A DNA stretch of 64,000 nucleotides from Larus michahellis (GCF_964199755.1 NC_133917.1:5027967-5091966); one strand, 5' to 3'. Counted from the stretch's first letter, positions 35,593 to 47,720 are shown. Made by a program: numbers and translations. The notes: a model not told the origin generated them from the letters alone.

Positions 35593-35960
35593 GGCGAGGG
35601 TGTGGGGACGGTCCAGCTGCGATGGCAGGTTCCCGAGTGGCGTCGGAGGATGGAGGGTGGGCAGGAGACGTGAGGGAGGCGTCTGCGGCCGGGCTGGGAG
35701 GGACGGGGCGGGACGGGACGGGATGGGGATCCCGGCCCAGGGACATGGCGAGCTGGAAGGGGAGAGGGAGGCTGAGGCTCCGGCCCTGAGCTCTGGCTGC
35801 TCCCTGCGCCTCCCCCACGGCGAGCCCCAGTGACCGGGTTAACGACGAGCCTTGGGTCCGGACCCCCTGAGGTCCCTGCACCCCCCTGCACCCCCAGACT
35901 GCATTTGTGCCTCAGTTTCCCTCGCTGTACAGGGTGCCAGCCCCTTCCCTCCACGTGCGA
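35593..35960 (-). promoter_or_regulatory. NDUFA4L2: NDUFA4L2 promoter region with Sp1 and HIF-type motifs
   Basis: Upstream of the minus-strand start codon. A cluster of GGGACGGG units with a GC box GGGGCGGG (35705-35712) is about 115 bases upstream. HIF-type RCGTG cores occur at 35668-35672 (ACGTG) and within the palindrome CACGTG at 35952-35957. The start site is not determined; no TATA box is obvious. Confidence 0.4.
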
Positions 35961-36059
35961 ATCCTTCACAGGTTGTTCCGCACCTTCCTGCCCGGGCGAA
36001 CGATGAGTCGTGTGATTTGTTATGACAACTTCGCCGGTGTTTGCTGCCTCCCCTCAGCG

Positions 36060-36200
36060 TCCGTCCCCCCCCCTCCCATTTATGATAAATGACATAACAC
36101 CCAATTTACATTTAGCAATGCAAATCTCCCTGGCAGTAACAGATGCTGCTGTGCATATGGAAACCAGCTATTTGTATCCACTGGCTTTTAACAAAAGACT
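36060..36200. promoter_or_regulatory. AT-rich island with POU octamer
   Basis: Complex AT-rich block with TTATGATAAATGACATAAC, a perfect ATGCAAAT octamer at 36118-36125 and TGCATATG nearby. About 0.5 kb upstream of the NDUFA4L2 start codon. Confidence 0.35.
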
Positions 36201-36794
36201 GGGGAGACGGACGGAGTAGGCAGCCAAAAGCAGCAGCCTGGAACTGAGCAGGGACTGGGCCCCCCCAACCTTTATCTGGGGGGGGGCTGGTCACGCTCTG
36301 GCAGTGGCAAGAGCCAGCGCAGCCTGTGTTTTGGGGGGTGGCTGGGGGCAGAGCATGGCGAGTTGGTGTGTCACACACTTGATGGGCACAGGGGGGTCCT
36401 TGTCACACACCCCTTCCCCTGGGGGCTCCTGGCCAACGCCAGTGCCCCCCCACCGGCCAGTCTTTGCTCATGCAGACACATACACGCACACACATGCACA
36501 GACGGACAGCATACACGCTGGCACGGCGGCATCGCTTGCGCGTGAACACCCCTACACATACAGGCACACACACGCACACAAAGGCTCTGGGAATTCTTTT
36601 AGGCGCTGATTTGTGAGCCCCCCCCCCCCCGACTTTGAAATTTTGGCTTGGAGCACCCCAGGGGGCCTCTGCGCTCCCAACACAGCCCGGAGCCCCACTG
36701 CTGCCCCCCCAGCCCAGCCTCCCTCCTCACCTCAGCACCCTCCGCCTGGCACAGCCCAGCCCCGTCCGCGCCGCCCCGTCCCCACCTCATTTCT

Positions 36795-36945
36795 TTCAGC
36801 AAAGTGTAAAAGGACAAAGGGGAGAAACTTCACTGGAGTGTGTGGAAATAAATAAACAAGACCTGAACTGCAGCCAGCAGCGCCATGTTGAGGCCTTTGT
36901 TGATACAATTAGAGTTTTGAAACAGGATTGATTAAGTGCCACTCC
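36795..36945. promoter_or_regulatory. AT-rich island, candidate conserved element
   Basis: About 150 bases of complex sequence including GGAAATAAATAAAC and GTTGATACAATTAG, without simple repeat structure, bounded by C-rich DNA. Confidence 0.3.
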
Positions 36946-37729
36946 CCAAGACGGAGTGCATCCTGCCCTCGGCACGGGCACACGCGTGTCCTTCGCTGCC
37001 TTCCTCTGACAGCGCCTGCGGCACAGGGGCTGTGGGGTGGCGTATGGGGCGGGGGGGTGTCAGGTCGCAGCAGAGGTGTGCGGGGGGAGCTCACGGGGCA
37101 TGTGCGTATGGTGGGACTCGCGGGCAGAGCCATCACCCCTTTGGAGCACTGAACCCAAGCGCGGAGAAGGGTCCCAAGAGGGTGTCCGGCAGCATCAGGA
37201 GCCCTGGACATCGGGGGGATCTCGGTCCCATCACAGCCAGGGCTGCTCTGGCAGCAACCTGCAGCTCTGCACCCTCCCAGCCCGCGCTCCCAGCTCCCTG
37301 CGGACAAGCCCAGGACTTCCAGGGATGCAGCGGGATTCCCAGCCCACAAAGCCCAGCTGCCTCCAATGCTCATTGATGATTGTAATTAAGAGACAGTTTA
37401 ATTCTGTGCTGTGCTTCCCTCTCCTGTGGTGATTGCAGCATGTGCCCTGTTGCTCAGGAGCCCTCCTGGGTCGCTGCCCGCAGCCCCCTGGCAACGGCCG
37501 TCGAGGGGCTCGGCCCTGGGGGGGGCTCCAGTGCTTCCCCCCCCCCCGGCACTGAGGGAGACACGATGGACGCCAGAGAATAGACACTGATGGAGCTTCT
37601 GCTCTTTCATGGCTGCCCCTGCCCGGCACCGTGCAGATCTGACAGGTCAGCACTTTTGGGGGAAGAACGGGACAGCCCACAGACGCGTCCTAGAGAGAGA
37701 GAAGGAATTGCAGCGGCTGAGGTGGGGAA

Positions 37730-37975
37730 GCGTGCACACGCGCGGACACACGCCTGCAAAGGCAGAGCCACGCGTACGCGCCAGTCAAGGCAGCTCTGCA
37801 CTGACGCACACGCGTGTGCATGGAGACACGCCCCTGCCTGCACACACACGTGCACGGACACCTGCGCACACACACGCTCCAGCAGATGTGCACGGACACA
37901 CGGACACATCCCCCGTTACAAGCAGGCATACGCTTGCACACGTGTGCACACACACACACGCCACCTGTGCGGTCC
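37730..37975. repeat. CA/CG alternating minisatellite-like tract
   Basis: Dense CACACGYG, ACGCGTGTGC and GGACACA words over 245 bases, alternating purine-pyrimidine for much of its length; imperfect, variable spacing. Confidence 0.6.
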
Positions 37976-38589
37976 CTGGCCCCACACAAGGGCTATGGGG
38001 AGCTGCCCCCGCGTCGTGGGGAGCGGAAAATACAAACTGGGGGGGGTGGGGGGGCCGGAGAGAGCCGCTGGGTCTTGGTGCCTCCGCTCGCAGCTGCTGT
38101 GGAGGGTTATTTTACAACCACTCCAAAAATATTATTCAAGATGAAGGAGAATCACGGCTGCTGCGAGCAAGCGCAGGGCCGTCGCGGGGAATTTATCATC
38201 CCGAATTGGGTGCCCCCCCCTCTCTCCCCCCCCCACCCCCCCGCTCCCCGCAACGCCGTGGTGATGAAGTGCTTCATTAATGGGAGATGCTGCAGCTCGG
38301 GGCTGAACGTGCTTGCACCTGAGCGCGCCGGTTCCTCTGGCTCCCAGCCTTGGCTCTCAGCCCCCACCCTGCATCCACCCCCCCCCCCGAGACACCCACC
38401 CAGTCCCCCGGCTCCACACAGCCCCCCCACCGCACTGCCCCACAGCTCACAGCCTCCCCACGGCTCCCTGGCCCCACAGCTGGCACCCACTGGCTGCACC
38501 CCCCCAAACCCTGCGAGGAGCCGCCCAAACCCTCTTCTGCTGGTGCCACGGCGTCATCCCGCGCTGCTAACGGGGACCTTCCCCTCGTT

Positions 38590-38740
38590 AAGGCTCTGCT
38601 CATGCCGAAGCTGTAAATCTCGCTGGCTTTTGGCGGGGCGCAATGGAAACCGTCATAAAAAATTCATACCAACTAAAGCAAACAAACAATAAACAAACAG
38701 CCAATAATTAAATGGTGAATTAGCGGGATATATTTCATAG
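38590..38740. promoter_or_regulatory. AT-rich island, candidate conserved element
   Basis: AT-rich block with repeated AACAAACAATAAACAAAC (38677-38700) and CCAATAATTAAATGG. Part is low complexity; the rest is unique sequence. Confidence 0.25.
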
Positions 38741-39744
38741 CCGCACCGAGCTGCGCTGCGGGACGAGCCCCAGCACGGGGAGAAGGGGATGGATCCCGGG
38801 GGGCCGCGGCTCCTCCTGCGGGGGGAGGGAATGGCGTTCCTGGCCCTGTGGCGCAGCTGCCCTGGACCTGGCAGCGCTGCACCGGGGGCACGAGTGGCCC
38901 CGCAGGGGCTGGCGAGGCTGGGCAGCAGCTCCATGCAGGGCATCACATGCCAGCACTATCGTGACATGTCGTGATGACTTGCACAGCCAGACAATGGTGG
39001 CGTAACCGGGGCCCTTCCTCCCTGCCCCACTGCCATGCGCACACAGCGCTGGGACCGTCCCACGTCCCATCACCTTGAGCTAGCGCGTGGTGTCATGCCC
39101 ATCCCGCAGGATCATGCCTATCGCGTGATGTCACTGATCTCTATGACATCACAATCCCTTCCTTGCACCTGCCCTGCCCGTAACGCGCCGCTGAGCGTGG
39201 CTGCCTCCCAACACCCGGGGCTGGCCCTGGCACCATCCATCACACGGGACGGGCACAAACCATTTGTAACTGGCACCTTCATTTAAAGCGCTATTATCAT
39301 CCTAATTCCCCCCATTAATCACGGGGCGCTGTGTGATGAGCACCAGGAGAGCCTATCTCTGACCCACAACCGCTGCAGGATTGGGGGGGGGGGCCAGGCA
39401 CACCAGCCTCACACCTCCGAGGCTCTGACACTCCCCCCCCCCGCCCCAGTGATGCTGCAAAAGGCGGCCGAGATGACGCCCTTCCCCGTCCCCAGCGGCC
39501 CAGGGAGCCCAGGGCAAGGAAGGTGCCGCTCTCCCTTGGCCCTTTCCAGTGCCGGACCGCAGGCGGCGAGTGGGGTCCCCAGGAGGGAGGGGTACGCGCC
39601 CCCCCCCTCCCCCGCCCCCGCAGTAGGCAGGGGCTGCGGGACCCGAGCCCTGGCTGGGGGGTGGGTGCAGTGGGGGGGGTGCCAGCTCTTCGGGGCTGCT
39701 GCCGCACCGTGAGGCGTTTCCTGGAACCAACCCCACAATTAACC

Positions 39745-39935
39745 ACTGACTTGGCCCCGTCCCACAATATTGATTTTTTCTTTTTTTTTTTTTTTTCCAT
39801 AATTCTCTGAAGAAAAGCCCAGGCCCGGAGCTGTGGTTTCCAACGCCTGGTTTATAAATAACCGGGGTCACCAGCTGCCAATTGCTGTAACGCTGCCTTG
39901 ATACAATTTAATAAACATAATAGCCTCTGCCTTCA
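39745..39935. promoter_or_regulatory. AT-rich island before the 40 kb minisatellite
   Basis: Complex AT-rich sequence around a T-run (39780-39797), with TTTATAAATAACC, CCAATTGC and TGATACAATTTAATAAAC. It resembles the 36.9 kb island in sharing TTGATACAATT. Confidence 0.3.
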
Positions 39936-39999
39936 TTGTGACAAAGACACTGGCGGGGACCGAGCCGCGCCGAGCAGAGAACACACGGCAGAGACACGC

Positions 40000-40385
40000 G
40001 CACACGGCTGAGACATGCGTGCACGTGGCTGACGCGCACGTCTGAGACACGCAAGCACACGCCTGATACACATGTGTACAGGCTGAGACGTGCACGCACC
40101 TGGCTGACACGCGTGCACACGCGTCTGAGATGTGCCCACGCGCCCGAGACACGCCAGCGGGTGGCTAAGACACGCGTGTGCGCGCACCTGCGACATGCCA
40201 GCACGTATCGCGTACGCGCGGCCGCAGGCTGAGACGTGCAGACACAGGCGACGCGCGTGTGCGCACCTGCGACATGCCAGCCCGCATCGGCCACACGCGT
40301 GCCCAGGCTGAGACACGCGCACACAGGTGACGCGCGTGCACGCCCCCGAGACACGCAGGCACGTGTGAGACGCGCGCGCACGGCT
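40000..40385. repeat. CpG-rich minisatellite with ~79-base higher-order period
   Basis: Short CTGAGACACGCGYRCAC-like units, many carrying ACGCG. A longer period is visible: CACCTGCGACATGCCAG recurs at 40185 and 40264, 79 bases apart, each followed by a diverged copy ending GCAGGCTGAGACGTGC / CCAGGCTGAGACACGC. Confidence 0.75.
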
Positions 40386-40399
40386 GCGGAGTCGGGCGG

Positions 40400-41160
40400 G
40401 GGGGCGCAGGACGCGTCCCCGGGGGGGGAGACACACGGAGCCCGGTCCCGCCGCCCCCCCACGGGACACGCGCCGTCCCCGCGCGTCTTGGGCACCGGCG
40501 GCTCCCCGCCCCCGCCCCCGCCGGGCACACGTGCGCGCGCACGCGGTCCCGCGTGGGGCCGCCCCGGGTCCCGGAGCGCTGTGGCGCCCCCTCGTGGCCG
40601 CGGCGCGGGCCGGGGGGATCGGGAGCGGGAGCGGAAGCGGGACTGGAATCGGGACCGGGAGCGGGACTGGCCCCGGCCCCGGCCCCGGCAGCCGCCGCGT
40701 GCCGCGGAGCAGCCCGGAGCCCCCGGCCCGCTGCCATCACCCGCCGCGCGGGCCCGGGCACAGGGACCCTCCCGCAGCCGCAGCCCCCGTGGGAGCACTC
40801 GGCGGGCTCCGGGGAGCGGCCCGTACCCGGGCCCGGGACCCCCGCCCCGAAAGGACCCTGACCGCCCGCGGAGGCCCTGGAGAGCTCGGGTGCCCCACGG
40901 CTCCCGACACGGCGCGGGGGCGGCTTCTGGGCCGGGGGGCACCCTCTGCGCCGCGCAGGCCGGGGGCCTGTCTCCCACGTCCCGGCAGCCGCCCCCTCCC
41001 CAGCTCCCGCCCCCAGCCCCGCTGACTGATGCCAGAGACTCCAAAATCAATTCCCATCCCCGCCAGGACACGGCGAGAAGGCGACAAATCACGGCTGCGG
41101 CTCCGCAGCCCCAGCGCCTCATTTTTCTTGCTGAACTCCATAATAAGAAATCAATGGCAG
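40400..41160. promoter_or_regulatory. CpG island, unassigned
   Basis: Dense CpG with a (GGGAGC/GGGACC)n-like stretch at 40615-40690 and a CTCF-type motif. It passes into AT-richer, unique sequence at 41030-41160 that contains ATGGCAGACGCCGC at 41154. No known gene starts here in the syntenic mammalian region. Confidence 0.4.
40584..40597 (-). promoter_or_regulatory. Candidate CTCF binding site
   Basis: Minus-strand CCACGAGGGGGCGC: one mismatch to CCASYAGRKGGCRS (G at the Y position), a variant commonly seen in strong CTCF sites. Opposite orientation to the motif at 6761. Confidence 0.5.
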
Positions 41161-43064
41161 ACGCCGCACTCCTGATGCATCTCCCCCGGGACAGGCGGCG
41201 GCGGGTCCTCATGCCACCCCCACCCACCCCCCCCAACGCTTGGGTCCCCTCGCCAGGCCCCGGCTCTGGCGGGGCCCACGGCACAGGGCAGCTCCTGCCT
41301 CACCTGCAGACCCCGGCCCTCCCCTGGCCCCCCAAAGGCTCCCCACGTCGTGCCCCCCCCCCTCCCCATAAGCTCAGCCCCACACCGCCGCATGGGGCCA
41401 GGTTGATTCCCACCGCGGCACAGAGCCCTGAGTGCCCTGGCCGGTGGCACCGGCGTGTCCACCCCATCCTGCTGCAGCCTCCGAGGGGACTGTGGGGACC
41501 GGGGACCCCAAACAGGTCCCCACAGGGTCAGCGTGGGGGGGGGGGCCCAAACCCACCCTGGCGCGGAGCACAGCAGGGAGGCACCGGGCGGGCTCTTTGC
41601 TCAGATCTGCTGCACCAAAAGGCTGGGGGGGGGAGGCTGGGGGGGAAGGACCCAGGCGTCCTGCGGGCGCAGATTTGGGGGGGCACAGAGCCGCTGTCAC
41701 GCGGCAGCTCCAGCAGCTGCAGAAGGGCCTGGGCTGGGGAGAACCGCTCCAATTAGCTGTAATCGCGCTTCCCCGCGGTGCCTGACACCGAAAAACCTAC
41801 ATAATTACCAGCAGCGACAGGGAAGGCAGGACCAGGCGCTCGTGCTTAATTGAGTGTTTACAGCCCTGTGAGGGGGGGGCAATAACAGCTCTACAGAAAA
41901 GCAACCCCCCCCCCTCCTCAGCCCAGGCAGCGAAGACACGGGGAAGGGGGGGGGTGCGGGGAGAACAGCCCCATCCCTTTGCAGCAGGGTTCGTGCTGTC
42001 CTCGCACCCCTCCCCGGTCCCTTTCCCCAGGTAGACAGGACAAGTGGCCCCCGCCGCCGCCCCCACCAGCGGCCCTTCAGCTCCTGGTTGACTTGCAAAT
42101 GCAGCCGCAGGAGCTGGAGGTCTCGCTCCTGTCAGCTGGGCTGAAATCCCCGAGGCCAGCTGTGGGGGGGGGGGTCACCCTGTCCAGACGTGCCCCAGAG
42201 GCGGTGATGGGGCAGGGGGACACACCTGCCCAAGGTCTGGGTACTCCTGCCGGGGGCTACACACGATCCCCGAGGGACGGCCAGGTTTTGGGGCTGGCAG
42301 GGTCACACCGAGGAGGGGTGACCTCTGAAGAAGTGACAGGCGCCAGACCCCATCCCGCGGCCGACACCAACCTGCCCCCGCTGTGCCACCCCCAGCCCTG
42401 GTGGACAAGGCTCCTGCCCAGCTGTTTTCCTCTCGTTAATTTTTCATGAGCGTGATGATAATTCTGCTCACCGCGTTGCTGCGGACCCCATAACAATGAG
42501 CCGCGGCGCTACCCCCGGGCCAGGCAGCACCAGTGTCGGGGGACGGCGGGGGCCAGAGGTCTCCAAAGGGGGCACAGCCAGGGCTCTCCCCGCTGTGCCC
42601 CCACCTCCAGAATGAGAATGTGCTCCTGCATGTGCTCCTGCACGGCGTGCGGGGGGGCCACACGCACGGGGCAGCACACGCGTGCCGACACGCATGGGAG
42701 GACGCACAGGGACATACAGAGACATGTGTAGAAACACGGGCACAGTGATACGCGCTGGGATGGGGCAACCGGGTCAGAAAAATGCTGTTTTCTGTATCCT
42801 GTACGTAGGGGCACCTGGGAGGTGGGGTGGGGGGAGCGGGGCACGCCGACGTCCCCCTGCCAGCCAGGAAGGGCGCTCGGGCAGCACCCAGGGGTCTGAG
42901 CCCAGTCCTGGCAGACGCTCGCCAGCAGCCCCACGGCTGCATGGCACTGCCACCCCACGGCACGCTGGGGACGGGGCTGAGCCCCCCCAGCAGGGCTTGG
43001 GAGGGAGCGGGGGTGGGGGCAGACAGCTTTCTGCCGTACCAAGTCCTGCCCGCCCGGATGTCTG

Positions 43065-43200
43065 CCGCTTTCTGATGTGCCCAACTAGAATCACTAATTC
43101 CAATAAACCCAGGCTAGATTAATTTTCATTTCCCCATGCAAATCAGTGCTAATTAGGATGGATTTAGTTCACATCACAGGGGCTGTGGGGACAGACGCTG
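43065..43200. promoter_or_regulatory. AT-rich island with POU octamer and homeodomain core
   Basis: Complex AT-rich block containing ATGCAAAT at 43136-43143, TAATTA at 43150-43155, TAGATTAATTTTCATTT and CACTAATTCC. The densest cluster of homeodomain/POU-like words in the window. Confidence 0.4.
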
Positions 43201-45604
43201 CACACGGCCGTCACTCCCCAGCCAGGCTTTGGGGTGTTTCATCCTCGGTTAATGATGTGGGAGGGCGGCCCCCCCCCAGCCTGGAGGTCAGGAGCCAGCG
43301 TGGGGGCAGCAGGTAAAGCAGGGATTGCTGCGAGACGCCGGGTGCCTCTGACCACGCTCAGGCCCCGCACAGCGTCCCTGCGAGCACTCCCCCGCCCCGG
43401 ACAGCCCCCATGCTGGAGCCAAATCTGCCCCTCCCAGGCCTCCCCCCAAGAGCTTATCGCTGCCCCTGATTAATGCCCATGTGGGATGTTACTGGACCAC
43501 AGCGGTAACGAGCGCCGCTGATGGGGCAAACGCGGGTGCCAGGGGGAGGAGGGGATCTCGCCACCCAGGGACTCGGGCCCGTCGGGCGCCGGGGCTGGAG
43601 CGAGGAGGGTTTGCACGGCTCAGAGCGAGGAGGCAGCGACAGGCAGTGACAGGGGTCCCTGGGGGCCCCTCTTCACCAGCAGCCTTTTAAATGCAGATGG
43701 GGGGTCTGATGGGGAGCCTGGGCTGCCTTGCGCTGGGGAGCAGGCGGCGTCCCGGCACTGCCCCGGCTGCGAGCGGCCAGCAGCATCCAGCAGGACGCCA
43801 CCATCCATCCCCGGGCACCCGGGGCCTGCCCTGCTCCGCAGAGGGGCAGGTGGCAGCGCAGCACACACCCCCCCCCCCCAGCTCTTTCAGATTCTGCCTG
43901 TGCCTCCTGCCTTGCCAAATATTTAACTAATTAACGCTGCCCGCAGGCTCCTGTTTACGCAGCTTGTTGTTGAGCCAAGGAGGACTCCCGGCTGCCTCAG
44001 AGCAGGGATGGTGCAAGCTGCAAACGGGACGCCCCCGGCACAAAGCTCAGCCCCCCGAGAAGGGATGGGGTCCCCAGGCTGTCCCCGCTGCTGCCCACAG
44101 GACACAGCTGAGCCCCCACCGGGACCTGGCACCCTGTGCACAGCCCCGCACCCCCAATGCCATGTGTCCCCCAGCACCACGCAACCCCCGGCACATGTCT
44201 TGCCCCAGGGAGAGCCCCCCCTGCACCTGCACTGTGTGTGGGACAGTCACCAGCACCGTCCCCTCACGCCACGTGCCCGCACCGTGGCTGCAGTCCCCTT
44301 TGCCCCTTGCTCTGCCGCTCCCTGAAATCCGGCTTTCCGGGTGCCTCGCGCTCCCACCCCGCAGCCAAAGGTCCCCCAAACTCCTCTGCACCCCCAAGCA
44401 TCCCTGAGCAACGCTACCCCTCCTCTGCAGCACCAGAGAGGCTGGGGCAGGCTGGAGCTGGGGCGGGAGGGGGGCATTGCCCAGCTGCACAGCACCCCCC
44501 CCCTTTGCTCCCTTAGCCGGGCGAGTGGGGCATTCACAGCGCCGGAAGGTCAGGAGCCTTTACGCCCATCCTCGGGCAGGGGAAGGCAATGCCAACGGCC
44601 CCCGAGCGGTTCCCGATCCCCGAGCGGTGCAGCCTGGCTGTGGGGACAGCCCCAGAGGCAGGGGTCTGGTGCCATCGGCTCTCCCGCGGCAGGCCGGGGT
44701 GCCCCAGCCAGCGCTGGCACTGCCAGCCCCCCCAGCTGTGCCCGGGGACAGAGATCGGCAGGGGGCTGGGGCGGGGGCTGCGGGGGGCACCGCGCTGTGC
44801 CGTGGGGAGCAGGCAGCACGGCTCGGGGGCCAGGCAGGCTGCGCGGCCAGGGACAGCGTGACAAACAGCTAGAGGCAGTGCCTGCCTCCTGCCCTCATTA
44901 AATCCCCCCTAACGAGCTCAGCACTGAGCCCTGGGGCCCAGCTGGACTCAGAGCTGGTCATTACTGCTGACAAGGACCTGTCAAAGCAGGAGATGTGTGT
45001 GACACCCCCCCCATGCACAGCACAGCCAGTGGGGCCACACTGTGGGGGGGGACCACAGAGATGGAGACACCCACCCCCCAACCTTGCCAGCTCCCCTCGG
45101 GCCCTTCTGTCCGAGCGAGCGGGAAGATAATTGTACCCCCCCCCCAGGTCCTGGTGCAGGATGGGCCCCCCCCGCCTTGCCCACGCTGCTGCTCGGGGAT
45201 GGGGCGAGACTCACGCCACAGGGGGCTGTGTGGGGACTCTGGGGCTCCCCCAGCAGCAGCGCTGGGGCCAAAGGGAGACGGGGGCAGGGAGGGAAGGGGC
45301 AGAAGGAGGGAGCCCAGGCAGCCCTGAGGAGAGAGGCCTTGGGCCGGGTGGGAGACGGCGATGGTGGGGCGCTGGCCCAGGGAGCAGGGGAGTCCTGGAG
45401 CCAGGGCCGTGGGACAGGACTGCTGCCCAGCCCTGCATTTCCCCCACCAAGCTCCTCTCCCAGGACCTGCCTGGAGCAGGAGAGCTGGAGAAGGATGACG
45501 AGCGCGGATGACGAGCGCAGCCCCCCCCGCCGCTCGAATCCCCCAGCAGCGCTGCTCCTTCCCGGGAGCACCCTGGCACAGATAAGGAGCCCTGGTGATC
45601 CCCA

Positions 45605-45760
45605 GGGCACGTTTAATCTGGGACAGGACAGTTATTGGATAAATACCATGAATATGTAAATTGCATTTATGCTGATTTATGGCTGGGGGGGGCAGGTGAA
45701 GAGGGGAGATGGTTTAGTTTAGTTTAATGCATTTATTTCCCTGCCTCGAGATGGAGAACA
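45605..45760. promoter_or_regulatory. AT-rich island, candidate conserved element
   Basis: Includes TTATTGGATAAATACC, GAATATGTAAATTGC and (TTTAG)2TTTAATG; unique apart from the short TTTAG repeat at 45715-45725. Confidence 0.3.
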
Positions 45761-46476
45761 ATCTCTGAGCGCTGCATCTGCCAAGCCAGAGGAGACGATT
45801 CAGGCAGAGCCGCGCAGACGGGAGCACCCCGGGGCCAGGCTGGACGTGAGGGACCCCACCTGTGGGGACAAGAGGTGGGCAGGACGGGGGGTGCAGCACC
45901 CGGACACCTCCACCTCCCACCCCACTCCCTGGGGCTCACTGTCCTCACATGCCCCACAAAAGGGGTGCACAGGAGGCAGGTGCCCCCATCCCCTCCACGC
46001 CAGTGCTGCTCTCCTGGGATGACGTATGGATCCGGCACAAGACCAGCGGTATTTCAGTTGATTTCTGGGCCTTGCAAAGACTCCTGACCTTTCATGAGAT
46101 GCAGAGAGAAAGGGAGGTGATTAATCTGGCAGGTCAGGGTGGCTCCTCTGCTCTGATGTGTTACGTGGGGTCGGTGGCAGACCCCTTGCAAACACCAGCT
46201 GCAGAGGCTGTAGCAGTGAGATGCTGAGTGTCCCCATGCCAGAAGAGTCACTGCCCCTCTCTGGGTCACAACCGGGCCGTGGGCACCAGGAATGGGAAAA
46301 ACATGAGCCAGGCCAAAGCCTAAACTTCTGCTGCGCAGCCATGCTGGGGTGTGTGTGTGTGTACACACAGTGCCTGTGGGGCACACGCTCCCCTGACCAC
46401 ACCAGGCCACCCTGCGCCACCTTTCCCCCCCATGGAGGAGGCCATGGCACTCTCAGCCTCTTGCCCATCAGGTTCA

Positions 46477-47114
46477 AATCATAGAATGGTTCAGATTAGA
46501 AGGGACCTTAAAGCCCATCCAGTGTCCCCCCCCTGCCCTGGGCAGGGACACCTCCCACCAGCCCAGGTTGCTCCAAGCCCCGTCCAACCTGGCCTTGAGC
46601 CCCTCCAGGGATGGGGCAGCCACAGCTTCTCTGGGCAACCTGGGCCAGGGGCTCACCCCCCTCACAGCAAACAATTTCTCGTGTCTCAGATTTCATCTAA
46701 ATCTCCCTCTTCCAGTGTAAAACCCTTCCTCCTCGTCCCATGGCTCCCCTCCCTGCTCCAGAGTCCCTCCCCGGCTTTCCTGGAGCCCCTTGAGGGACTG
46801 GAAGGGGCTGGAAGGTCTCCCCGGAGCCTTCTCTTCTCCAGGCTGAACCCCCCCAGCTCTCTCAGCCTGTCCCCACAGCAGAGGGGCTCCAGCCCTCTGG
46901 TCATCTCTGTGGCCTCCGCTGGACCTATTCGAACAGGTCCATGTCCTTCTTACGTTGGGGACTCCAAAGCTGGACGCAGTACTCCAGGTGGGGTGTCACC
47001 AGAGCAGAGCAGAGGGGCAGAATCCCCTCCCTCGCCCTGCTGGCCACGCTTCTTGTGATGCAGCCCAGGATGGGGGTGGTCTCTGGGCTGCCAGCGCACA
47101 TTGCTGGCTCATGT
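46477..47114 (-). mobile_element. CR1 LINE, 5'-truncated 3' fragment
   Basis: Plus-strand text begins AATCATAGAATGGTT (46477-46491) and continues through stretches such as GGGACCTTAAAG, GGGCAGGGACACCTCCCAC, CTTCTCTTCTCCAGGCTGAA and GCTGGACGCAGTACTCCAGG, which I recognise as the reverse complement of the conserved 3' end of chicken-type CR1. The element is therefore on the minus strand, with its ATTCTATGATT-type terminus at 46477 and the 5' truncation near 47114. About 640 bases, moderately diverged with small indels. It has no coding capacity. It is the only clear interspersed transposon in the window and supports an avian (or at least sauropsid) source. Confidence 0.93.
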
Positions 47115-47274
47115 GACTCTCCCCACCTCTGCTTGCCCCCCGCATCTCACTTGCCATAAAGTTGTCCACCCCGGGGAAGGCGGAGGGCAGCAGGGGACTG
47201 GGCTGCAGCGGCCGGAGAGGCTGTGAGGAGCACCTGGGCACATGGCGGAGCTGTGAGGGGGGGGGAAGGAATTC

Positions 47275-47720
47275 ACCTCTTAATCTCCTATTAACTGCTG
47301 ATCAATCCAATTAGATCTTGCATGTAATGAAGGCCATCTGCTTGGTAGGGCTGGGCCCCAGCACTCCCTCCCCATCCCAACGCATGTGCCATCCTGCACA
47401 GCCGACGGAGAAGCCCGTGTGCGCTGGCAGGGAAGGGGTCTGGGGACGGGAGGCTGATGAAAGGGGTTTTACCCGATTTTCCAGATGACTCTAATTAAGT
47501 TGTTCTCTTCAGCTGTTAAATTAGCTGGAGCCTTCCCCCCTTCCCTGGGTGGTTCCCCCCCCTTCCCCTCCCTATTTCTCAGATGCAGCAAATCAGCTTC
47601 CAGCCCCCCCCGCAGGGCTCTTCAAATAAATAAATAGACAGTCCCAGTAAAATTAACCATATGAGGAGCTGCAAATGAGGTGGAAAATTTTAATGGTTCG
47701 GCATTTAAAAGCTGTCTGAC
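47275..47720. promoter_or_regulatory. AT-richer stretch with candidate conserved blocks
   Basis: Three AT-rich patches (47277-47340, 47470-47530, 47620-47720) separated by C-rich sequence. Words include TCCTATTAACTGCTGATCAATCC, CTAATTAAGTTG and AATTTTAATGG. Lies between the CR1 copy and the CpG island. Confidence 0.3.

Noticed and set aside
46351-47058. Open frame of about 235 codons across the CR1 copy
   Set aside because: It reads the non-coding strand of the CR1 3' region and is not the element's own reading frame.
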